Position numbers and translations under genes: made by a program. A stretch of 64,000 nt of DNA from Pleurostoma richardsiae. Taxonomy: Eukaryota; Ascomycota; Sordariomycetes; Calosphaeriales; Pleurostomataceae. The notes under the pieces were generated by a model. The model did no database searches, had not been told where the DNA came from, and saw nothing but the letters and a program-made list of their open reading frames with translations. Of this stretch, positions 34,823-45,503 are shown piece after piece; positions within the stretch are counted from its first letter, which is position 1, and every line of letters begins with the position of its first letter. The stretch spans positions 238,844 to 302,843 of the forward strand of contig JANBVO010000042.1 in assembly GCA_030052745.1 (NCBI GenBank), written 5' to 3'.

Positions 34823-37811
34823 GGCAGTTGCGCTCAGGATCGCTGTCACCACTCTGAGCTCCTAGTCTGAGAAGGTCTTAGCTGTCTTTAGGGCTGTACG
34901 AGCGTGCACGGCCTCGCTCATCTGCTTCCACGGGTCTCAGAGCTAAGTCGACGATGAGAGTGGTGAAGCAATTTTTTGGCAGTTGCATGGGCCTAGCTGA
35001 GTGCGTGTCTGCAACAGCAGCTCGCGGGCTAGGATTCTGTCTTTGAACTGAGCTGTTGAGCAAACTTTCGAGAGGCGTTGTAATTGAGCGAGAGATCCAA
35101 GCCTATATGCCCAGTGCCTTCTCTCCTGGGTGCAAGCGTTGTCCTAAAGTCAATTTGTGATGACGCCCGAGCAAGGTCGTAGAGCCTCGGCCGCCAGCAG
35201 AATGATTCGAAGGGCTCTTCACTTCCGAGCAGCAGAATGAGGGTGTGGTTTGCTTCCAAAGGGGATCTGCGCCTCCGGTAATACCCTCCAGACAACCTAG
35301 GCAGGGAGAAGGGCTCCTCATTTATATACTGTACCTCTTGCGGCCTCAGCGGTCGTCTTCGGTCATTTTTATGGTACTGTTCCCCAGCAAGACGGGACAC
35401 ATGGGGGCTTTCTAGACAAGCCAGCTCAGAATAGACGATGCCTCTTCCATTGTAGGATACACCGGCAGCCGCACGCACACGTCGCTATAAGTCCCATTCT
35501 GTGAAGAGCTCTATCAGCTGGTAGCGATCCGTGGCTTCAATATTCGACCGCCATTTGTCACATTGTCCGACTGCCCAGAGAGCAGTTGTGAAGAAGCTCA
35601 AGCACGTGGCGTCCTCGTGCCCACAATCTCCTGCATCAGACAAAAACGTGGTCAGCACCAAGACCGGACATAAGACACGAGACGGAACACAAAAGTGAGA
35701 CACTCAGACAGATTTAGGAAAGACCTGGCCATTTTGATTTAGGGTGGTCCGTGAAATCCTATAGCTTGCTTGCCCGAAAGCGGCAGTGGCGCAGTGCGGT
35801 GTCGTCTAGGCGTTGTATTAGACAGGGGGCTGAGGGCGGCATCCGCGGAGTGCTGTGTTGGATGCGCTTGGGGTTCGAAGTTTATGTCTGTGGCAACGGG
35901 ATCTTATGTGTCCGAGCCTTTTCGACTTCCTCTCTTGCTCGTCATCCACCTTGAGCGAACTGGACACAGTCGACTCCCTGTCCTGGCAAATGCCGGGCTA
36001 ACACACCGACCCAGGCCTATCTAAGGTACTTACATGTGGTTCGCTGTGGCAGAAACTTCGAGTACACCTCCTGGGCTGCAAGTCGAGAAAGCAGCAACAT
36101 TGCCTTATCTGCTAAGATTTGTTCTCCTAGCTCTTTGTCGTAATCAGGTAGCATAACTCCCAAGAGAATGACGAAGTTGCACCTACTTCGGACTGTGAGT
36201 AACCAGTTTTTCTATTATAGACGCGGCGGCACGAAGCTCGTGGGGCAGCAGAATGTAGATATTAAGCACTTAAAGTTCCCACAGTATATCAACATCAGCT
36301 GCCGCAGCGATATGTGGGCGATGATGGGGAATTCGATACCCAGGTTGCCGTGTGCATCGATTGATCAGCATCACGCACTTCAGTGAAAGTAAAACATAAA
36401 TAAGGTTGGAGTCAATGCCAGGCAAGCGTAGACTTCAGCAGCGGGTTGCACGAACTTAAGGTACCCCAGGCGAGTTGTGGCCAAAATAACAAGCTAGATG
36501 TTGCCGGTTCACGCTCTTACAAAGCCTTCTCCGCGCCTCGTAACAATGCAGCTTGTGGTTTAGTGGCATCCACGTGCTCTCCGATCTCTCATTCTCAGGG
36601 TATGATTTCATATGCACTAGAAGGCGGATTTAGGTTGAGGCAGCGTGGGAGACGCGTGGTTGACAGCTGCATTGAAACCTCACTTCGTGGCCCACTTTGC
36701 GGCGAGTCCAGACGTTCCATGGGGTGCCGCATATGTCATAGTGAGCTGACACAGCAGGCTTCGTAGGACAGTCTTTGTTTCCGGTTGCAGTTGCCTCCGC
36801 TACTTGGTGGAGAGGCGCTGGACCGCCTTCCAAATGTGTGGTGTCACAGCCATGTGGTCTGAATTGAGCGAGCTCTTAGAGTATCGGCAAATCCGCAGCC
36901 ATCAATGGTTCGTGACCAAACCGGAGGCAGGGAAAAAAATGTTAGTGAAATGTAATCCACAGGCTTACATGCTCTGGTGGCTGTTCAACGTGAGGAGCTC
37001 GATAACAGTCAAGATTAACAACGCGGAGGATTACTCCCGGTATTACGCTCGTTTCACAGCCACAGTCCCATTCTCACCCGGAAGACATCAATCAATCAAG
37101 ATCTACCGTGAATCTGTCGTCTAAGTGGTTGTTATTTTACTCGTGAGGGCTCAAGAAAGTGAGAGTGTGTCGGCATCTGAAACCATAGATGTCGAATCAT
37201 GTGAGGACTCTACTGACCGTTCACCTGTGGAGTATCACAAATAGGTCATCAGGAAAGCGATTGCAGCGCTATCAAGCATCATAACCTATGGCAGTTGCCA
37301 CTGCATATCTCTTGCAGATCAACCTCTATTTCATGGATAAGCATGTATCCGTTCACACGCTCCTCATGGGCTTCATTCAACCGCTGCACAGCACCCTTTC
37401 GATTTCTGGCCCTGGTTTCTCTCGCACCTTTGGATCGAACTACGTCACAAGCACATATTCGGGCGCTCGAAGTCTCGCTCCAGAAGCAGCGTGCTGAGTC
37501 CTAGATAGAATTCTAGGTTCCACCGCACAAACGGAGTTCCTATATGTATATACACAACAGCTATTGGCCCTTCATTGTCCGTCTGGGGTTATCTACATGA
37601 CTGATACTGTCACAGGAAGGTTTGGATGCATGCTAGCTGCCAGCATGGAGCGAACGGAGTCATCGCAAGACACCTTGCCATGCAAACAGCCGTGGATGCG
37701 GGTTTCACTACCCTCGCAGCAGAGAAGTCAGCTCAACACGGCTGATCGTTCCATCAATATGGCATGCCAGATGTGCTAGCATGGCTGTCCCCATCTAAGG
37801 TGGGAAAGTAG
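34823..37811. other. Interval with possible gene fragments, none resolved
   Basis: About 3 kb. Two minus-strand stretches look protein-like: 35703-35485 contains GDCGHEDATCLSFFTTALWA after a possible acceptor. About 36190-36040 reads GVMLPDYDKELGEQILADKA between a CTCACAG acceptor and a GTAAGT donor. They might be exons of one unrecognised gene, but I could not join them. On the plus strand, 36834-37124 (96 codons, MCGVTAMWSELSELLEYRQI) is an isolated ORF. None is called. Confidence 0.35.
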
Positions 37812-38619
37812 CTAGTCTGAGAGCGCTATCAAAGACGTATTCAGTGACGCCAGCTCTTTCTCTCGCCCTACCATACGCTTATACTCGACCCAGTCATCGC
37901 TCCTGGGAAATGGAGTGCCTGGAATATCAATGCCGAGAAACTCGCACAGGGGACCCCACCCATCTTTAACTTCGTACTCAAGGAACTTACGGCCCTTGCT
38001 AGACTGCCTGACAAGTTCGTTATGCTTACGAAACAAGATTCGCCCATTGGCCGGAAAGTCGTTGTCCCAGCAGTGGCAGTTGTACTTTCGAGCCAGAGCA
38101 GCCATGGGCGAAGAGTCATCAGAAGGTCGGTTGCAGTGGAGATGCCAGAGTGTGGACATAATAGATACGAACCAGGCATCCTCGGATCTGGTCGATAATA
38201 TAATTCTAGCCTCCGGGTACGCATCGATGAGCTCGGCCGGGAAGATGGTGGCAGGATAGTCGGAGACCCCCTGTTTTGGGCCTGGTTATCGAGGCTCAAA
38301 TTGCAGGTAGAATAGGTTGTGGGGAAGAGTGCAGCGAACCTCGAAGCCAACCAAAATGCGGTCAAAGTCCTCTCGGGTCCAGGACTTACCCCCTCTCTCG
38401 AACTTGTCCTCAATCGCCTGGATCCAGAGATCTTGGTGCTTGTTTCTGACCACATCTCTCATGTGGTAGACGGGAGAAATACCCATCTGGCCGAGAGCAT
38501 CAGCGATCGCTTCCCGGAGTCAGCACAACGCCAAGATCGCCTTGGAAACGATGTTGTGGAAAGGTCCCACTCTCACACTGGGTGCCAGTACGGGGGAGAC
38601 CGAGGACAAGAACCCTCAT
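37812..38619 (-). CDS. Fungal P-loop sulfotransferase-like protein
   Basis: Predicted member of the fungal sulfotransferase family (Pfam Sulfotransfer_4 type), which would use PAPS. Three exons: 38619-38577, 38509-38340 and 38270-37812, giving 223 residues. The introns are 67 nt (GTGAGA...GGAAG) and 69 nt (GTTCGC...AACAG). Exon 1 provides the nucleotide-binding loop LGLPRTGTQ, and the join gives TQSIADALGQMGISPVYHM. Later blocks are NKHQDLWIQAIEDKF, YPEARIILSTRSEDAWF (the Arg/Ser that contacts the 3'-phosphate in the family) and CHCWDNDFPANGRILFRKHN. The end is VKDGWGPLCEFLGIDIPGTP with FPRSDDW. Intron 1 uses an AAG acceptor. A TATA box sits about 75 bp upstream. True sulfotransferase activity has been shown for few members, so the substrate is unknown. 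Confidence 0.87.
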
Positions 38620-39422
38620 AGTGTCTCGGCTTTCCGAAAGCTGCATGTCCTAAATCTGCTTGGCTGATTCAACGACACCACCCGGGAGTCAGAATATATA
38701 GGGGCTTGGAGACTCCTAGATGTCTAGGCACCCGAGATTACCTGAGCGCCTTGAGTTGTTACTGTGGGAGAAAAGTGTGGCACAAGCTAGCTGCCACACC
38801 GACACATACTATATAATAATACACATCCCACTACCCGGACCCTCCTCCTCGGGACCTTTTTGGCGCTAGAATCACGTAGATCACCGTCAGCCCGAGACAA
38901 ACGCGGAAGGTCCTCAGCCTTGAATCTGGATTTGATATAGCACAATCGCTTCGATGCTATGACTCCGCTTGTTTGTCCTACGGGTTAACCCGAGAAGGGA
39001 AGGCGACTCAGCCCAAGATAAGCGGGTTTGACGAAGAGCTTACGGAAGAAATCCGCGAAGAGGCCCTTGGCTGCGGAAGATCCCGGCGCCAAATCAGGAC
39101 GTAGCTCCGGAGCCTGTCGCAGGTGAGATAGCTACCTACCGACCTTGGATAAAGTATTAGACTGGTGACAAGACATATGGGGCGAAGATGGCGAACGCAG
39201 TCGGCGAAGCTCCTCTCCCGGACGGGAAGGGTGGCGTGGGCTTTGCGGCGTGAGCTTTGCGGCGTGGGCGTGATTGATGACTCAGCTGGGTCCCGTCATT
39301 CGCACTAAAACGGTGTGAGAGATCCGTACGACTTCACCTTACCTCGGACAGGTATCTAAGGTGGTTACAAAGCAGTCCCCCACGCATGGCGTCCCGGATT
39401 TCCTTTTTATCTTATCGCGAAG
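38620..39422. other. Divergent promoter region
   Basis: 803 bp between the sulfotransferase-like gene (-) and the Zn2Cys6 regulator (+). Contains a duplicated 14-mer, GCTTTGCGGCGTGR, near 39240-39266 and TACCT/AGGTA words. No gene. Confidence 0.55.
38693..38700 (-). promoter_or_regulatory. TATA box of the sulfotransferase-like gene
   Basis: TATATATT on the minus strand, about 75 bp before ATG 38619. Good position for a core promoter and it supports the short first exon. Confidence 0.55.
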
Positions 39423-40856
39423 ATGCCTCACACGCGGTCGAGAACTGGTTGCTTCACTTGCCGTGAGGACGGATACAAGTGTGATGAGCAGCGGCCTTAC
39501 TGTGGCCGCTGCCTCCGCCTAGAGAAGGTCTGCAAGGGCTACGGCATCCGTCTCAAGTGGCGTGCTTTCGCGCCGCCAGCACCAGCACCAGCCTCTCTTT
39601 CGGCGCCAGCTCTAAGGCATCCCGAGTCGGCACCGCCGATGACTCAAACGAAGAGACGCCGCCGGAGCCGCCAATTGGCATCCCGAACGCTGTCGCCCTC
39701 GGCGGAGCAGCTCACCTCCGCTGCCTTAGCTGCGGTAGCCACTCCATCGTATATCCCGCCCGATGTTGATACCGAGTCCCGCTACCTGCTGCATCACTGG
39801 ACCGTTACTCTCGCGGCCAACCTATCCATGACTGCAGGCTCCGGAACCCGCAATCCATTCTTGCTACATCTCACGCCGATGCTCTTCCAGTCCCTTGCTC
39901 TGCGCTTCGCCATCTCCTCCATGGCCGCTAGTCATCTTGCTATTCTGCGCGGCGACGACAGGGCAATGGAGATGACCGCCGCCCGCCATCGCCTCCGCGC
40001 GGTCTCGTCCCTGCGGCGGACCATCCAAGCCGAGCATCCTGAGCTTTCGCTGGCCGCCATCCTCATGCTCCAGCTGTCGGATCGCCTATTCGCTGCTGAT
40101 ACTGGGGTCGACCACCTCTCCGGCGCCAAAGCTGTCATTGCTTGGGGACAGGGGTGCTCATCTCGCTGGGATGACTCGAGCGCTGCCCAGTTCATCCTCA
40201 GCCTGTGCTTCTACCACGACATTATGTCCTCCGTCGCTAGAGGCGCCAGTCCGTTGCTCCAGCTCCCACACTCATTTCCCATTGAGGGACTCTCGCGTAT
40301 GCAGGAGCTGACCTCTGTTCTTGAATTGGTTGGCATGATCAGTAGGCTACGGGTTCAAACGCCTGCTGTCGCTGATGCGTCCCTGGCCCCTGCCATCGAG
40401 CATGCCCTTGAGGAGGCAGGCGACTCGTCAGTGGTAGAGCAGGTCCTCGACGATGTCGGTCACACCACACAGGCATACAGGCACGCCGCCTTCATCTACC
40501 TTTATCGTGTCTGGCGCAACGAGGGTGCCCCGTACCCTCCCACTTCGGAAAACGCGCAGCGGTGTCTCCTCCACCTACTGCAGGTCCCAGTTACGTCCCC
40601 GCTCGTTTCCGCGCACGTCTGGCCTCTGTGGACAGCTGGCTGTGAATCGATCGATGACAGAAATCGTCAGCTTGTGCGAGACAGGGTCGACGCCATGTTC
40701 CACGTCAGACATCTTCCGTCGTTGCGAAGAATCAAAGACGATATGGAAGAAGTATGGAAGATCAAGGACGCGGCGCGCAACTTGACCGGTGTAGACAATG
40801 TAGACTGCGTCAAATTCATTCTGGCAAACCGACAGAGAGAAGCTGACCTCGCCTGA
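39423..40856 (+). CDS. Zn2Cys6 transcription factor
   Basis: 477 residues, single exon, ATG at 39423. The N-terminal zinc cluster is complete: Cys10, 13, 20, 27, 30 and 37 (CX2CX6CX6CX2CX6C) in RTGCFTCREDGYKCDEQRPY. A basic, Ala/Pro-rich linker follows (about 45-100), including the Arg/Lys stretch TKRRRRSRQ. The rest is helical (from YLLHHWTVTLAANLSM on) and matches the fungal-specific transcription factor domain 2 group. Nuclear. It lies between the sulfotransferase-like gene and the convergent PhyH-like gene, next to a transporter, so it is the natural candidate regulator of that small cluster (inference). Confidence 0.9.
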   Translation: MPHTRSRTGCFTCREDGYKCDEQRPYCGRCLRLEKVCKGYGIRLKWRAFAPPAPAPASLSAPALRHPESAPPMTQTKRRRRSRQLASRTLSPSAEQLTSAALAAVATPSYIPPDVDTESRYLLHHWTVTLAANLSMTAGSGTRNPFLLHLTPMLFQSLALRFAISSMAASHLAILRGDDRAMEMTAARHRLRAVSSLRRTIQAEHPELSLAAILMLQLSDRLFAADTGVDHLSGAKAVIAWGQGCSSRWDDSSAAQFILSLCFYHDIMSSVARGASPLLQLPHSFPIEGLSRMQELTSVLELVGMISRLRVQTPAVADASLAPAIEHALEEAGDSSVVEQVLDDVGHTTQAYRHAAFIYLYRVWRNEGAPYPPTSENAQRCLLHLLQVPVTSPLVSAHVWPLWTAGCESIDDRNRQLVRDRVDAMFHVRHLPSLRRIKDDMEEVWKIKDAARNLTGVDNVDCVKFILANRQREADLA

Positions 40857-40912
40857 GAGAAGATGTCAAGCCGATACGGGCGACGTCGCGGTCCGCATAA
40901 ACTATCTGCATT

Positions 40913-41803
40913 CTAGGGCTTCAGCGAGAAGTCGTGGTCATGAGCCCCCTTCAGATATTCGTACCCGTCGCCCATCCAGTCTACGCAGGGGACAACGTCA
41001 CCCCAGTCTATCTTGTCCTTGACCTTCTCGGGCAGCTTCATCTTGAGGTCGCTCCTGTACCAATGCGGAAATTGCACCGTCACCAACATCACTCGAGGAT
41101 CGTCCGTCTTGTTGGGCATCCCGGCGTGCCACAACCTGAAGTCACGAATGATCAGAGATCCTTTAGGAAGACTTGGTTGTATAGGCGGACTAATCTTCCG
41201 CCGTTCCTCCTGCAGATCATCCTTGATCTGTTTATGCTTTACGCTGTGGTCAAGCACGTTCCTGTCGGTGTCCACATGGCTACCGAGCCATACTTCGGTT
41301 GCTCCGTTCTCAGGCGACGTATCGACTAGGTTGATGTTCACGCAATAGCCAAATGGAACCTTGGGGAATTCGAAATCGATGTCGATATGCGGCGGCTGGC
41401 GACCAGTCGCCTTGAAGGCTGTGTTTGCGCTGTAGAATCTGAGCCGAGGCTTCGGGCCGAGCATGCACTGGATCACGTCTGTGGCCCATGGATTCGCAAT
41501 GACATCCTCGAAGACGTACGTCTCTTCCAGAACAGGCTCCTGCTGTATGTTGCCCGTACTGTCTCCAAAGTTGCGATGCGTGCTGGGTCTCCCGAACAGC
41601 TCCTGTGCTTCGGGGACCATGCGAGCATTGAGCTTGTCGAGATGAGCAGCATCCACGGCATTCTTCAATACGACCATGCCGTCCCGGTGCAATGCTTCCA
41701 CAGCAGCCTGAAGGTTGTGGGACCCCATCTTCCTACGTTGCAGCTCCTCCGTGGTGAGCTCAATCAGCGTGACCTTTGGGCCCGGCTTGCGTGTAACAAC
41801 CAT
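40913..41803 (-). CDS. Phytanoyl-CoA-dioxygenase-like (PhyH) Fe(II)/2OG oxygenase
   Basis: 296 residues from ATG 41803; an in-frame extension upstream begins only with GTG, so I did not use it. Core double-stranded beta-helix oxygenase. The HxD pair is His139/Asp141 in PPHIDIDFEF, and the distal His226 is in FRLWHAGMPNKTDDPRV, whose Arg should bind 2-oxoglutarate. NGATEVWLGSH is a typical PhyH-family segment. No peroxisomal targeting signal at the C-terminus (ends FSLKP), so a secondary-metabolite or nutrient role is more likely than phytanic acid oxidation. Convergent with the Zn2Cys6 regulator (56-bp gap) and divergent from the MFS transporter. Substrate unknown. Confidence 0.88.
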   Translation of the reverse strand: MVVTRKPGPKVTLIELTTEELQRRKMGSHNLQAAVEALHRDGMVVLKNAVDAAHLDKLNARMVPEAQELFGRPSTHRNFGDSTGNIQQEPVLEETYVFEDVIANPWATDVIQCMLGPKPRLRFYSANTAFKATGRQPPHIDIDFEFPKVPFGYCVNINLVDTSPENGATEVWLGSHVDTDRNVLDHSVKHKQIKDDLQEERRKISPPIQPSLPKGSLIIRDFRLWHAGMPNKTDDPRVMLVTVQFPHWYRSDLKMKLPEKVKDKIDWGDVVPCVDWMGDGYEYLKGAHDHDFSLKP

Positions 41804-42615
41804 GGTAGTGGGTGTGAGAACAGAGTCAGCCACCTAGCGGGAGAAGAGTCAGGCACGACGTTGAAGGTGTGTAGTAATATTACTCTTCGCCGGCGAGTCC
41901 ATGAGACTAAGCGGGACGTCGCAGCGGTCAAATACCTCGCAGACTCGATTCAACACCGAAAAGCGCCGGGCGCTCGGGCAGCTCATTCAGATACCCTCCC
42001 CCCGCCGCCAGTCCGTGCTTCAGAACCACCGATACCCCCCGCTCTGCCCCGGTGCGGGGTCTCCAGCGGAGCCTCGCTCATGCACAACTGTTAGATATGC
42101 CCAATGAGGTTAAACTCCGGTGAAGCCAGGCACATCCGGACCGGGCCCACACCGGATCCTCACCGGGTCCATGAAGCACTACTATTAGATGGGTTAGACA
42201 CGGAGTTGTCCGGACGGGTTCGCCTCGCCGGTTGCTTGTGATGACCGAGTAATTCTCGGGGGAGCTGCAGAGCGATGCCATTGGGCATTTCTCTTGACCT
42301 CATATTCAGTGGGCCAAGACACTCTCACCTACGCTTATCGCTCGCGGCGGCGGCGGCATGGCGGCATGACAGTCCGTACATCTCTACTGAGGTCTCTAAA
42401 TATTCCCCTATCTTTATCTACTTGGCTCTGACTGGGCCGGAGTTCAATGTGTTATCTTGATCCATCTGCTGGTCGTCCCCATCTTGTCAGTCGACGTCCC
42501 CCGGACTCGGAGGTCACGGCTATATAACAACAGTTCGACGGCGCCTTCAAGCCATTCCGCCAGGCACAGTACAACTGACTTTGTTTGATACGCCACTGTT
42601 CCGACCTTCATTATC
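41804..42615. promoter_or_regulatory. Divergent promoter of PhyH-like gene and MFS transporter, with CCGG cluster
   Basis: 812 bp between two divergent starts. Seven CCGG sites fall in 115 bp, at 42117, 42136, 42141, 42152, 42163, 42210 and 42228; two successive spacings are exactly 11 bp. CGG/CCG half-sites are what Zn2Cys6 proteins bind, and such a regulator is the next gene over. A TATA box (TATATAA, 42521-42527) lies 95 bp before the transporter ATG. The arrangement suggests co-regulation of both genes by the local regulator (inference). Confidence 0.55.
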
Positions 42616-44456
42616 ATGGCAGCATCCAAGTCCATCTCCGCCACCACTGATAAGAAGGGTGTTGACCTCTCCGTGGCCATCGACTCTCTTCAGCTAGAGG
42701 GCGAGAAGTCATACCAGTACACCGAGGTCGAGCATTCTCTAAGTTTCTGGGTCGCAATCCAACTACATTATCCAGCCGTGCTCTGGGCCCTCTTCATTAA
42801 TCTTGCTACTGTCCTGAAGGGGATGGATGGCGGTATCGTGGGGTCCTTGGTTGGGCTTGCCCCCTTCAAAGAGCAATATGGTTATCTCTACAGTGACACT
42901 TACATTGTTGCGGCGCACTGGCTAAGCGCGTTCAACTATGCGAACAAGCTTGGGGCGCTGGTGGGCGCCTTTACGGCTGGTTTTGCGTACGACCGCCTCG
43001 GCCCTCGCCCCTTAATGTCAATCTGCTGCTTGGCCTCGGTGGCTTTCATCTTTATCCAGTATCTCAGCTCCACACCCGCCCAGTTGTTCGTTGGTGAGCT
43101 TCTCAACGGCTGTATCAGTGAGTGGTTGTCGAAGATGTTTTTCTTCCCTGGAATATCCAGACGACGTGCACAAGGCAGCTGAAGTGGTCACGCTCTTGAC
43201 ATACCATTATTCGACTTGCTCCCCCAAACAGCCGTAAGACCGGTCTATGCTAACTCCAGATGCCATAGTCGCCTTCTACCCCATTTGTGCATCTGCCTAC
43301 GTGGGAGAAGTCTGCCCGCTCGCCCTCCGTGGGTTCGCAGCGTCGATGACCAACCTCGCTTTCGTCATTGGGCAATTCGTTGCCTCCGGCATCCTCAAGG
43401 GCACGAACTCCATTCCCTCCAAATCGGCCTACAAGATACCCATTGCAACTCAGTGGGCACTGCCCGGTATTATGCTCGTCTTCATCTTCTTCTGCCCCGA
43501 TCCGCCCTTCTGGCTCTGCAAGAACGGCAAGTATGACGAGGCAGAGAAGTCTATTCGACGCCTTGCGACTCCACCTGTAGACCCGACTCTCAAGCTAGCG
43601 TACGTCAAGGAGACTCTGCGTCTCGAGGAAGCTTTCAAAGGCGACGACGCGCCGAGCATCCTTGACTGCTTCCGCGGCCCGAACCTACGACGGCTAATCA
43701 TTTGCGTACGCTCCCCCACTCCTACGCTGGCACAGTATGCTGCATCCCTTTACCTGTGCCAGAGCCTGCTAAACTGGGAGCTAGGTCATGGCCTATGATA
43801 TGCAAGCGTTTACGGGGAACATTCTCTTCATCGACTACGCCGTGTATTTCTTCGAGATGGCAGGTCTCGACTCGTCCGATGCCTTCAGCATGAACCTCGG
43901 CCTCACTGCCATCGGTTTCTTGGGCACCTGCCTGTCATGGTGGCTCCTGTCATATGTCGGACGACGCAGTGCTTACCTGTGGGGATGTGCTGCGCTGACC
44001 ATCCTGTGCTTCGTAATCGCCACCCTGGACTTCGCGCCTCAGGCCAGCACAGCACCGACTTGGGCGCAGTGCTCACTAATGCTCGTCTGCAATTTTGTCT
44101 ACGACGTTACCATCGGTCCGTACTGTTTTGTCCTGCTGGCAGAGGTCTCGTCCGCCAAGCTTCGCGGCTTGACGATCGGTCTAGCAACCGTCACATGTCA
44201 CATTGTCTCCATTGTCTTTGCCGTCGCCATTCCATACGCCATGAACGAAGATCAGGGGAACTGGCGGGGCAAGATCGGGTTTCTTTTCGCTGGCCTCGGC
44301 GCTCTGTGCACGCTGTATTGTTTCTTCTGCCTGCCAGAGACGAAAGGCCGGACGTTCGAGGAGCTAGACATACTGTTTGAGAGGAGAATATCCAGCCGCA
44401 AGTTCAAGGACCACGAAATAAACAGCGGTGTGGAGGCAAGCGAGGAGCTGTACTGA
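42616..44456 (+). CDS. MFS sugar-type transporter (alpha-glucoside/hexose permease family)
   Basis: Plasma-membrane sugar:proton symporter family protein. Exons: 42616-43117, 43260-43705 and 43785-44456. The introns are 142 nt (GTGAGT...CTCCAG) and 79 nt (GTACGC...GCTAG), giving 539 residues. It starts with a cytosolic tail of about 55 residues, then 12 predicted helices. Family marks: AYDRLGPRP after helix 2, ASAYVGEVCPLALRG (helix 4-5 loop), CPDPPFWL in place of the usual PESPRWL, VGRRSAYL and the closing signature LPETKGRTFEELDILFE. The two joins restore NGCINAIVAFYPICAS and RRLIICVMAYDMQAFTGN. Intron 1 is longer than most here, so its exact acceptor should be checked. Divergent from the PhyH-like oxygenase and probably co-regulated with it. 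Confidence 0.9.
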
Positions 44457-44942
44457 ACACGGCCATCGCGGTCAGTTGTCTTCGGGAAGCACTGCTCTGC
44501 CCTGGCAAGTAGCTGAGCGACCGACCCCATGGCCATGTCACAGGCCCAACGAAATCTTGGGCAAGACCGCACAGTTGCTAGAGGGTGCTTCCAAGGTCTC
44601 TCCGTCCACAACCTCTGGGAGATCCGGGTGGATGGCAGGCGCTAGCTAGCCCGATCTGAGCTCACTATACGTCCACTTACGAACAAAAGACGTTTGCGAA
44701 AATCCCCCCGATGCATGTGTAGCTTCTATGGACCACTTTCACCCGCCTTCCCTAGAACTTACAGGTGCGCAACAATGCCCATGCGCCAGATTACAAGAGC
44801 CTTCCCGTCATGGCTAGTGTGTAGTCCTGTGTTCTCCCTCTGAGGAACAGCAACGGGCAATTGTCGGCACTGAACATCTGCACACGATCATCGCGGTACA
44901 CTACTGCTCTGATCCCGCGTCACCTGCCTTCCTTGTCGATGC
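44457..44942. other. Intergenic, convergent 3' ends
   Basis: 486 bp between the transporter (+) and the LysM gene (-). Both 3' UTRs expected. No gene recognised. Confidence 0.5.
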
Positions 44943-45503
44943 TTACGACAATGGCACGCAAATCGTCTCACCGACCGGTAAGCTACCGCAGTTGAGCCAG
45001 TTGTTCTCCCGCAGCAGCGCTTTCCAATCTATGTGATGTCCGTCTGCAATGTCCCAACACGTGTCATCTTTCACAATAACATGCGGTACAGCCCCCTGGG
45101 AGCAGCCAGCCTCTATCGCATCTGTCGTACGGAACATGTACCAAAAAACCGCGAGCAGGAACAGGCCCAGGAGCAAAAAGAAGTTGAGCAACGGCATGAG
45201 TTCCTGCCTCCACGACGGCCGGCGCCCTTGGAGAGGTGCCGAAGCACGTGGAGATTCCGTCCAAGAAGACGGGGGGGCTCTTTCGGGAGAAGACTCGACA
45301 GGAGAGGGCGGTCCGGCACCGATCGATGCAGATGCGGCGGACACGCGGGTCAGCTGACCGTAGCGGCTTCCGGGGACACCTTCCCAGTAGCTGCCATCTA
45401 TGTCCCTGTAGCTGTAGGTTTGAGTATCGGCATCGTAGCCCACGCGCTCCAGGCCTTCGGGCAGCCGCTCGTCGTCGGTGTCGTGGTGGGAGAAGCGCGA
45501 CAT
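44943..45503 (-). CDS. Single-pass membrane protein with extracytosolic LysM domain
   Basis: 186 residues from ATG 45503. No signal peptide. The N-terminal cytosolic region contains YDADTQTYSYRDIDGSYWEG, a motif common to a fungal LysM membrane-protein group, then a Ser/Pro-rich linker. One transmembrane helix at about 105-124 (LLNFFLLLGLFLLAVFWYMF) is followed by a single C-terminal LysM module (about 141-186). Its ends are KDDTCWDIADGHHIDW and LPVGETICVPLS, with Cys residues expected to form disulfides. LysM binds chitin or related glycans, so a wall-facing sensor or anchor is plausible. It is not a secreted LysM effector, because it lacks a signal peptide and has only one module. Confidence 0.85.
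   Translation of the reverse strand: MSRFSHHDTDDERLPEGLERVGYDADTQTYSYRDIDGSYWEGVPGSRYGQLTRVSAASASIGAGPPSPVESSPERAPPSSWTESPRASAPLQGRRPSWRQELMPLLNFFLLLGLFLLAVFWYMFRTTDAIEAGCSQGAVPHVIVKDDTCWDIADGHHIDWKALLRENNWLNCGSLPVGETICVPLS

Noticed and set aside
41387-42094. 235-codon plus-strand ORF
   Set aside because: Its first 400 bp are antisense to the PhyH-like gene and the rest runs through the divergent promoter; no homology.
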